From JAWOLE01 sp035263845 (GTDB lineage Bacteria > Acidobacteriota > Thermoanaerobaculia > UBA5066 > Gp7-AA6), in NCBI GenBank assembly GCA_035263845.1, contig DATFQY010000064.1:1-6369 (forward strand): a stretch of 6,369 nucleotides of DNA, read 5' to 3'. The notes beneath the pieces were generated by a model. It ran no database searches. It saw nothing but the letters and a program-made list of their open reading frames with translations, and was not told the origin of the DNA. Positions 1-5,164 of this stretch are shown here, piece by piece (position 1 is the stretch's first letter; each line of letters opens with the position of its first letter). Position numbers and translations under genes: made by a program.

Positions 1-1296
1 TTCATCCTGGGCATCGCGGTGCTCTGCGCGCTCGGCTTCGTGATCCTGCTCGGCACCTCGGCCCCGCTCGTGACGCGGCTGACCGGCACGCCCTCGCAGG
101 TCCAGACGCCCTTCTACACGCGCACGACGATCCCGGGAGCGTTCCTGCTGGCGATCCTCGCGGGGCTCGTCCCGTTCGTCTCCTGGAAGGGTGAGCCCTT
201 GAGCAAGCTCGCTTCCAATTCCCTGCGCTCGGCCGTCGTGGGCGCGGTCGGAATCGCCGTGGCCCTCGCCGTCGGAGCCCGGGAGCCGGTGAGCCTCGCG
301 ATCCTCTTCCTGGCACTCTTCCTGGCCGACATGAACCTGCGGGCGGTGCTGCGCAAGGCGAAGAACGGCAAGTTCGGAGGCGCGGGAGGCTATCTCGCCC
401 ACGTCGGATTGGGAATCATGCTCGCCGGCATCGTGCTGTCGGGCGAGTACGCGGTTTCCAAGCGCTTGACCCTCCCCGTCAACCGGCCGGTCGAGGTTTC
501 CGGATCGAAGCTGACGTTCCTGCGGGTGATCCCGGGCTCGGCCACACGCAAGCAGGCGATGGAGGTCCGCGTCGAGACCCCGAACAAGAAGACCTACTAC
601 GCGTACCCCAAGATGTACGTGAATTCGAAGACCAACCAGCTGATGGCCAACCCGGCGATCCGCAACTCGGCGCTCTTCGACTTCTACATCGCTCCTCAGT
701 CCTACGACCCGGGGCAGGCCGAGCAGGTCGGCCGGGACGTCAAGCTCCAGAAGGGGACGACCACCAACATCGACGGCACCGGGTTCACCTTCCGCGAGTT
801 CAACGCCGACGTCGCGGGAATGACGGAGGGAACCAAGACGGTCAGCGTCAAGACCAACGTCACCGTGACGCCGCCCGACGGCAGCCAGCACGACGCGACG
901 CTGAACTTCGTCTATCACTTGGACGGCAGCGGCTCCGAGGCCGACGACGTGGACGTGCCGGGAGTGCCGGGCGGGAAGATGCGCGTGATGGCCGTCTCCC
1001 CCAAGGACGAGGCGGTCGTCCTCAGGATGGTCGGCGTCTCGAAGGACAAGTCCTCCGAGTACCAGGCCGCGACGACCGAGTCGCTCTCGGTGGACGTCAC
1101 CCGCAAGCCGATGATCGCGTTCGTGTGGGGCGGCTTCTACGTGATGATGGCCGGCGGCGTCCTCGCCTTCGCGAAGCGGGCAAGGGAAGCGCGACACGCG
1201 ATGCTCGCCGCCGAAGCCGAGCCCTCCGCGCCTCCGCGCGAATCTGTCCCCGCGACCGGGCCGGCGGTGCCGGTTCACACGCGCTCCCGGGTGTAG
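1..1296 (+). CDS. ccmF: Cytochrome c heme lyase CcmF, C-terminal part (5' end outside window)
   Basis: CcmF is the membrane subunit of System I cytochrome c maturation that takes heme from holo-CcmE and joins it to apocytochrome c at the periplasmic face. The reading frame is open from base 1, so the internal GTG at 19 is not the start; 431 residues are visible. The N-terminal half with the tryptophan-rich WWD heme-handling motif is off the window. Membrane segments lie at about residues 1-18 (ending LGTSAPL, matching the family's LGTxxPL), 42-61, 78-93, 97-114, 131-148 and 373-391. The conserved AHVG motif puts a candidate axial heme-ligand histidine at residue 134. The periplasmic YP...MANPAI...FDFYIAP stretch (about 200-232) matches the family's usual loop. 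Residues about 238-370 then form a long hydrophilic, beta-rich-looking stretch before the last membrane segment, much longer than I recall for the E. coli protein. The tail after 395 is cytoplasmic and Ala/Pro-rich. The family call is confident; the exact subfamily is not. Confidence 0.9.
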   Translation, partial: FILGIAVLCALGFVILLGTSAPLVTRLTGTPSQVQTPFYTRTTIPGAFLLAILAGLVPFVSWKGEPLSKLASNSLRSAVVGAVGIAVALAVGAREPVSLAILFLALFLADMNLRAVLRKAKNGKFGGAGGYLAHVGLGIMLAGIVLSGEYAVSKRLTLPVNRPVEVSGSKLTFLRVIPGSATRKQAMEVRVETPNKKTYYAYPKMYVNSKTNQLMANPAIRNSALFDFYIAPQSYDPGQAEQVGRDVKLQKGTTTNIDGTGFTFREFNADVAGMTEGTKTVSVKTNVTVTPPDGSQHDATLNFVYHLDGSGSEADDVDVPGVPGGKMRVMAVSPKDEAVVLRMVGVSKDKSSEYQAATTESLSVDVTRKPMIAFVWGGFYVMMAGGVLAFAKRAREARHAMLAAEAEPSAPPRESVPATGPAVPVHTRSRV

Positions 1297-1301
1297 TCGC
1301 C

Positions 1302-1325
1302 CGGGGACACCCCCGTTCTCCGGGG
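1302..1325 (+). other. Small alternative GC hairpins after ccmF
   Basis: Three short arms follow the ccmF stop: CGGGG (1302-1306), CCCCG (1311-1315) and CGGGG (1321-1325). The middle arm can pair with either neighbour, giving two mutually exclusive 5-bp stems with loops ACAC or TTCTC. A T-rich patch (TTTT at 1341-1344) lies 15 bases further on, too far for a standard intrinsic terminator. The site could be a weak transcription pause or RNA processing site, or simply a chance effect of high GC. Confidence 0.25.
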
Positions 1326-1361
1326 AAATCCTCGAGGGTCTTTTCGCGTTATCCAGGGTGT

Positions 1362-1368
1362 GAGGTGA
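1362..1368 (+). promoter_or_regulatory. Ribosome binding site supporting the GTG start at 1373
   Basis: GAGGTGA lies 4 bases before the GTG at 1373 (7 bases from the end of GAGG). It supports a GTG start where no nearby ATG gives a signal peptide. Confidence 0.6.
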
Positions 1369-1372
1369 CGCC

Positions 1373-1756
1373 GTGAAAAGAGCCCGCTCGCTCCCGGTCC
1401 TTCTTTCGGTCGCGGGACTTCTGGCGGCGGGCTCTGTGAGCGCGCAGTTCGTTCACCTGTCGCGGTGCCGCGCCGCCGTTCCCTGCTCGTTCGCGTTCGG
1501 CCTGCAGTACGCCCCCGATCCCCTGATCGCCGGCCCCTACGCGCAGGCGCCCTCGACGGCGGTCTCGGGGCGAGTCGAGTTGACCACCCCGATCAAGTTG
1601 GAGCTGGACAGGCCGATCGATCAGAAAGCGATCGACGAGGCCGTTCGCAAGTCCCTCGAGCTCCACCCCCCCGGCAATCCCGCGCCGGCGCTGCCGGCTT
1701 CCGCCGTTGCGCCGCCCGCGATTCTCGAACCGAAGCCCGCTCCCGAGAAGGACTGA
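1373..1756 (+). CDS. Small exported protein of unknown function, CX5C motif and Pro-rich tail
   Basis: I do not recognise this 127-residue protein. The first 24 residues form a clear Sec signal peptide: a basic start (KRAR), a hydrophobic core (about 7-20) and a VSA cleavage site before Gln25. The mature part would be about 103 residues and periplasmic. It has a cysteine pair five residues apart (C32 and C38, RCRAAVPC), a middle region VELTTPIKLELDRP that looks beta-rich, a short charged helix (about 83-97), and a Pro/Ala-rich end from about 99. A GTG start is chosen for its Shine-Dalgarno site and signal peptide. It follows ccmF by 76 bases on the same strand, so co-transcription is possible. 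The cysteine spacing differs from the LRCxxC motif of CcmH and the CxxC of CcmG, so it is not either of these. The cysteines may form a disulfide, which is inference. Confidence 0.72.
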   Translation: MKRARSLPVLLSVAGLLAAGSVSAQFVHLSRCRAAVPCSFAFGLQYAPDPLIAGPYAQAPSTAVSGRVELTTPIKLELDRPIDQKAIDEAVRKSLELHPPGNPAPALPASAVAPPAILEPKPAPEKD

Positions 1757-2485
1757 TCAAAGCTCGACGGAAAGACCATCCCGCGCGGCGGTGACGGCGC
1801 AGCCGGGCGCCTTTTCCTCGGCCAGCGCGGAGAGCCCCTCCCCGAGCGAGGCTTCCCCCATCTCGATCGGCCCCTTTCCGAAGTGCGAAAAGATCGCGCG
1901 GCCGACTCCGTGCTTGCCGAGCCAGCCGAGCTGCGCGCGGACCGTGGTGTGGCCGATCAACACGCCGCTCTGGTGCCGCCGCACGAGCGAGCCCTTGAGC
2001 GTCGACCCGTCGCCGACGTAGAGCTCTGCCCCCGGGAGGGCCGTCTCGGGGTCGTCGAAGGCGACGACGTCGCCCGAGTAGACGATCGTCCGCCGGCCGG
2101 CCTGGATGCGGGCGGCGACGCAGGGGCACCGCACCGAGTGGACCACCGGGAACGCGGTGATGCGGAAGGGGCCGGCCTTCGCCGGGCGGCCCGGCTCGAG
2201 AACGACGCGCCGGGCGAGCGGAAAGTCCTTCGTGATCTCGTGCGTGATCGCGGAGGCGTGCACCGGGACCTTCGCGCCCTCCTTCAATCCCCACGAGTGG
2301 TCCGGGTGCGCGTGCGAGACGAAGACCGCGTCCGGGGCGATGTTTTCGAGCATCCCCCGCCGGTTCTGCCCGAAGTCGCAGAGCAGGCGGAAGCCCTTCT
2401 CCTCGATCGTGAAGGCGGAGTGGCCGGTGTGGTCGGGCGAGCTCTCCTCGACGTATCCCTTGGTCCCGTAGAAGGTCAGGAGCAC
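1757..2485 (-). CDS. Metallo-beta-lactamase-fold metal-dependent hydrolase
   Basis: This is a 242-residue single-domain hydrolase with a complete di-metal site for the superfamily. The signature SHAHPDH gives H58, H60, D62 and H63. Further ligands are probably H116 (VVHS), the bridging D139 (YSGD) and H201 (FSHFGKG). The start MLLTFYGTKGYVEE resembles the small RNase Z/PhnP-like branch (LxFxGTxG), but there is no RNase Z exosite arm. No signal peptide is seen, so it should act in the cytoplasm, probably on a phosphodiester, ester or thioester; the substrate cannot be read from sequence. The GTG start fits the first beta strand. It lies 7 bases after the radical SAM stop with no good Shine-Dalgarno site, suggesting translation is coupled to the upstream gene. 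Its stop codon abuts that of the convergent exported-protein gene. The fold is confident; the function is open. Confidence 0.88.
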   Translation of the reverse strand: MLLTFYGTKGYVEESSPDHTGHSAFTIEEKGFRLLCDFGQNRRGMLENIAPDAVFVSHAHPDHSWGLKEGAKVPVHASAITHEITKDFPLARRVVLEPGRPAKAGPFRITAFPVVHSVRCPCVAARIQAGRRTIVYSGDVVAFDDPETALPGAELYVGDGSTLKGSLVRRHQSGVLIGHTTVRAQLGWLGKHGVGRAIFSHFGKGPIEMGEASLGEGLSALAEEKAPGCAVTAARDGLSVEL

Positions 2486-2492
2486 GCGCCGC

Positions 2493-3824
2493 TCAGAGGC
2501 CGAGCGCCCTTACCAGCCGCTCCGCCGCCGGGGACTTGCGCAGGAGCCTTCCGCCCCACGCCCTCCCCCTCCGGATCGCCCGGCGCGAGAGCACCGCGAA
2601 GCGCTCCCGGGCGCGGGCCTTCGCGAGCGCTTCGCCGAGCTCACGGTAGAAGTCCTCGTCGGCGCGGAAGTACATGTTCTTCAGCCAGCAGAGCCCGTCC
2701 TTGACGCACTGCGGCCGGATGACCCGGTAGCGCCGCCGGTCGAAGACGGCCCGGTCGCCTTCGAGGAGGACCTCCCGCATCTCGCGTCGCATCCGCGTGA
2801 ACTGCGGTCCGTTCCAGTGGTCGAGGAAGCGTCCCTTCGTGGCGTCTCCCAGCGGCTCGTAATCCTTGTTCATCAGCAGGCAGCACGGATAGAGGTCGCC
2901 GTTTCCGCGGATCGTCGCCGTGTACCAGCCGAAGAAGCAGTGGCCGTTCTGCTTCCGGAACGAGGGCGCGACCGGAAAGAGCGGCGAGGCCTTCGGATAC
3001 TCGAGCTGCCGCTGGATCTCCTCGGCCATGGCGTTCCAGCTCGCGAACGGCAGGTCCATCTGGATGCGCCGCGCCTCCCGGTCTCTTCCGAGCACCTCGT
3101 GGAGGAATGGCCGGACCTTCTCGGCGGTCTCGACGTCGTCGGCAAGCAGGTTGCGATGGTCCACCTGGGGCGTCGGGACGAAGAGGACGAGGCCGATCGA
3201 GATCCGGTCGGAGTCGAGCGACCGGCCGAGCTCGTACATCTCGGGCAGCCTCTCGTAGTTGCCTCGGTCGAGGAGGAACTGGACCACGACCTCGGGACGC
3301 CTCTTCTCGCCGCGCGAGGAGACGAGGTGCCGGACGTTGGCCAGGACCTGGTGGAAGATCTTCGGCGGCACCTGCATCATGCGGTGGTAATCCGCCTCGT
3401 CCACCGCGTTCAGGGAGATCACCACCTCGCGCGCCTCGTTCTCGACCAGCCGTCGAGCGACCTCGGCGTTGAGCAGGGCTCCGTTGGTCGTCAGGTTGTC
3501 CACCACGACGCCCCGCGCGTGCAGGTGGTCGAGGAACTCGAGGACATTGCGGTGGAAGAGCGGATCGCCGCCGCCGGAGATCCGGACCGACTTCAACCCA
3601 GCCGCCGCCATCTCATCCACGAGGGAGCGCAGGTGCTCGATCGAGATCTGTTCCTTCGTCCGGACGTCCTGCTGGTTGCAGAAGTAGCAGGCGACGTTGC
3701 AGCGGTCGGTTAAGTCGATCTCGGCGTGGACGGGTCCCTTCGTAGCCTTTCCCGAGACGATCGCCTCGATGATCTCCCGCTTCCTCTCCCGGGAGACCTC
3801 CGCCCACCCATGAGACCCCGGCAC
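2493..3824 (-). CDS. Radical SAM protein with SPASM/twitch-like C-terminal cluster region
   Basis: A 443-residue radical SAM enzyme. The motif RCNVACYFC gives C42, C46 and C49 for the SAM-binding [4Fe-4S] cluster, which would generate the 5'-deoxyadenosyl radical. RISGGGDPLFH (81-91) is the glycine-rich SAM-binding motif, with GGD in place of the usual GGE, and LTTNG (111-115) follows. The barrel spans about 33-260. The C-terminal region has C296-x12-G-x4-C314, next to C315, then C373-x5-C379. The first part matches the start of the SPASM motif, but the full seven-cysteine set is missing, which suggests one auxiliary cluster. The tail (about 400-443) is strongly basic. SPASM/twitch relatives modify peptides, proteins or cofactors; the substrate here is unknown and no precursor peptide is seen in the window. 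An in-frame TAA at 3836-3834 leaves GTG 3824 as the only plausible start. The gene is followed 7 bases later by the hydrolase, a likely partner. Confidence 0.9.
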   Translation of the reverse strand: MPGSHGWAEVSRERKREIIEAIVSGKATKGPVHAEIDLTDRCNVACYFCNQQDVRTKEQISIEHLRSLVDEMAAAGLKSVRISGGGDPLFHRNVLEFLDHLHARGVVVDNLTTNGALLNAEVARRLVENEAREVVISLNAVDEADYHRMMQVPPKIFHQVLANVRHLVSSRGEKRRPEVVVQFLLDRGNYERLPEMYELGRSLDSDRISIGLVLFVPTPQVDHRNLLADDVETAEKVRPFLHEVLGRDREARRIQMDLPFASWNAMAEEIQRQLEYPKASPLFPVAPSFRKQNGHCFFGWYTATIRGNGDLYPCCLLMNKDYEPLGDATKGRFLDHWNGPQFTRMRREMREVLLEGDRAVFDRRRYRVIRPQCVKDGLCWLKNMYFRADEDFYRELGEALAKARARERFAVLSRRAIRRGRAWGGRLLRKSPAAERLVRALGL

Positions 3825-3825
3825 G

Positions 3826-3830
3826 CCTCC
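3826..3830 (-). promoter_or_regulatory. Very close Shine-Dalgarno site for the radical SAM gene
   Basis: On the minus strand GGAGG stands only one base before the GTG at 3824. That is tighter than the usual 5-9 bases, yet an in-frame stop at 3836-3834 excludes earlier starts and no ATG, GTG or TTG follows near the start of the conserved region. Initiation may be inefficient or use another mechanism. Confidence 0.4.
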
Positions 3831-3856
3831 ATCTTATCGGCGGCTTCGGGCCGTTG

Positions 3857-3876
3857 GGGAGGGGCTTGCCCCTCCC
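3857..3876. other. Perfect GC-rich stem-loop in spacer
   Basis: GGGAGGGG (3857-3864) and CCCCTCCC (3869-3876) form a perfect 8-bp stem around the tetraloop CTTG; a ninth C-G pair would leave only two loop bases. There is no T tract on either side, so it is not a standard intrinsic terminator. In the minus-strand direction it lies about 30 bases upstream of the radical SAM start and could fold in that gene's 5' leader, or protect the 3' end of the permease mRNA. Confidence 0.6.
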
Positions 3877-3920
3877 GCCCGGCGGGGCCCGATCGAAGGA
3901 GGAATAGCGCGGCTTGGTCG

Positions 3921-3963
3921 CGAAGATCCTTCGCTGCGCTGGCGCGCTCGCTCAGGATGACAA
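3921..3963. repeat. Probable interspersed palindromic repeat
   Basis: The segment reads CGAAGATCCTTCGCTGCGC, then a GC-rich centre, then GCTCAGGATGACAA. Its outer arms ATCCT (3926-3930) and AGGAT (3953-3957) are inverted, and CGAAG-ATC-CTTCG (3921-3933) is a small palindrome of its own. From memory, GATCCTTCGCTGCGCTCAGGATGAC-like segments recur between genes in many GC-rich bacterial genomes, so I call it an interspersed repeat copy. Compared with that remembered form it carries about ten extra bases in the centre. Only one copy is in the window, so the repeat status rests on recall. Confidence 0.5.
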
Positions 3964-3989
3964 AGGGGGGCTGGCGCCTCCCTTTGTCA
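3958..3989 (-). terminator. Stem-loop overlapping the permease stop codon
   Basis: Arms at 3958-3970 and 3977-3989 pair around a six-base loop. Read on the minus strand, TGACAAAGGG pairs perfectly with CCCTTTGTCA over 10 bp, followed by one C-A mismatch and two more pairs. The first three bases of the stem are the stop codon of the second permease. No T run follows, so intrinsic termination is uncertain. The stem could stabilise the 3' end of the permease mRNA or weakly separate it from the radical SAM gene. It also overlaps the end of the adjacent repeat. Confidence 0.4.
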
Positions 3990-5162
3990 GATCTCGCGAA
4001 GGGCGTTGATGATCTTGAGGCGGGCGGCGCGGGCGGCGGGGAAGAAGCCGCCGAGGAGGCCCATGGCCAGGGAGAAGACGAGGCCTCCGACGATCAGGGG
4101 CGGCGTCATCCGGAAGTTGAACAGTACCTCCGAGAAGGTGCGGAAGTTCATCGTTCCCGTCGGCTTGGTCAGGAACGTCGAGAAGACGAGCTGAGTGAAG
4201 ACGACCCCGAGGAGTCCCCCGGCCAGGCAAAGCATCAGCGACTCCAGGACGAAGGACAGGAGGATCGAGCGCCGCGAGAACCCGATCGCGCGCAGTGTCC
4301 CGATCTCGCGGGTGCGCGCCGAGACTTGCGCGTACATCGTGTTCATCGCCCCGAAGGACGCCCCGATGGCCGTGAAGAGGCCCACGATGAACGCCAGCGC
4401 CTTGATCGGGTCGCCCGTGATCATCTGCTCGTCGTAGTACTTCCGCTCGGTCTTGCCCTCGAGCTTGAGACGCTGGTCGCCCTTGATCGCCTCGATGAAG
4501 CGGGCCGCGGCCTCCGAGTCCGGAAGGCGGACGAAAACCGAGGAGTAGATGTTGCGCTTGGTCTGCTGCTGGAGGTCCGAGGCGTCGGTCCAGATCTCGG
4601 ACTCGTAGGCGCTGCCGGAGGCGTCGAAGAGCCCTACGATGACCCAGCGGAAGCTGCCGGTCTTCAACGTATCGCCGACCTTCATGTCGTTGTAGCGCTT
4701 CGAGAGGTTTCGCGACACGATGGCCTCGTTGGTGGCCGCGGTGAAGAGACGGCCCTCCACGACCTTGACCTCCGGCCGGCAGGCGAGCCCTATCGGGGAC
4801 ATGCCCCGGACCTGCACGTTGGAGAACGTCTTGCCGTCGGAGCGCGCGACGTTGATGAGGCTGATCAGCTCGGCGGACACGTAGGGCTTTCCCGAAGCGT
4901 CCCGCTCGGGTCCGGGCATGGACTGAATCTGTTCCGCCTGGTCGCGGGTGATGACGCTCTGCATCTCGGCCTGGGACCCCACTCGCATCGCCAGGACGTT
5001 GCGGGTCGACGCCGTCACCGATAGGGTCCGCGTCACTCCCTGAACGAGCGCCAGAACGCAGAGGAATACCGCGACGACGAGCCCGATCACGAACGCCGTC
5101 ATCCCCGTCGAGGTCTTGCGCGCGACGAGGTTGCGCAGGTTGTACTTGAGAGGGATCGCCAT
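3987..5162 (-). CDS. FtsX/MacB-type ABC transporter permease, second of pair
   Basis: This 391-residue protein has the four-helix layout of type VII (MacB/LolCE/FtsX) ABC permeases. TM1 is at about 20-42, a large periplasmic domain at about 43-254, TM2 at about 255-276, TM3 at about 303-328 and TM4 at about 355-376. The signature ARTREIGTLRAIGF (282-295), which contacts the ATPase in this family, and the C-terminal FFPAARAARLKI are intact. Such permeases do not carry solutes through a channel; they transmit ATP-driven movement to periplasmic partners for lipoprotein release, efflux or cell-wall enzyme control. The ATG start lies two bases after the stop of the upstream permease, with a good ribosome binding site inside that gene's end. 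No ATPase domain is fused. The partner in the membrane is most likely the preceding permease. The transported or controlled substrate is unknown. Confidence 0.92.
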   Translation of the reverse strand: MAIPLKYNLRNLVARKTSTGMTAFVIGLVVAVFLCVLALVQGVTRTLSVTASTRNVLAMRVGSQAEMQSVITRDQAEQIQSMPGPERDASGKPYVSAELISLINVARSDGKTFSNVQVRGMSPIGLACRPEVKVVEGRLFTAATNEAIVSRNLSKRYNDMKVGDTLKTGSFRWVIVGLFDASGSAYESEIWTDASDLQQQTKRNIYSSVFVRLPDSEAAARFIEAIKGDQRLKLEGKTERKYYDEQMITGDPIKALAFIVGLFTAIGASFGAMNTMYAQVSARTREIGTLRAIGFSRRSILLSFVLESLMLCLAGGLLGVVFTQLVFSTFLTKPTGTMNFRTFSEVLFNFRMTPPLIVGGLVFSLAMGLLGGFFPAARAARLKIINALREI

Positions 5163-5164
5163 GG

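Noticed and set aside
1466..1489. Cysteine pair of the small exported protein as a CcmH or CcmG active site
   Set aside because: CcmH needs LRCxxC and CcmG a thioredoxin-fold CxxC; here the spacing is five residues and no thioredoxin fold is apparent.
1593..2294. Minus-strand open frame of 233 codons overlapping the hydrolase
   Set aside because: It is a shifted frame of the hydrolase gene, Arg/Gly-rich, and extends across the convergent stop site.
1883..2704. Plus-strand open frame of 273 codons
   Set aside because: It is antisense to the hydrolase and to the radical SAM end, with Arg/Ala/Pro-rich sequence and no recognisable domain.
2817..3713. Plus-strand open frame of 298 codons
   Set aside because: It lies fully opposite the radical SAM gene, whose catalytic motifs are intact; the antisense product is rich in Val, Asp, Arg and Leu without a fold signature.
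3831..3836. TAAGAT as a -10 promoter box for the radical SAM gene
   Set aside because: No -35-like hexamer stands at the right distance upstream; that stretch is GC-rich hairpin sequence, and the position would place the transcript start on top of the ribosome binding site.
3896..3905. GAAGGAGGAA on the plus strand as a ribosome binding site
   Set aside because: No start codon with a supported coding frame follows it within a useful distance on that strand.
3726..5024. Plus-strand open frame of 432 codons opposite the permease and the radical SAM start
   Set aside because: It is antisense to two well-supported genes, crosses the spacer, and its translation is a low-complexity mix of Arg, Glu, Asp, Gly and Leu with no motif. 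Long antisense frames are expected at this GC content.
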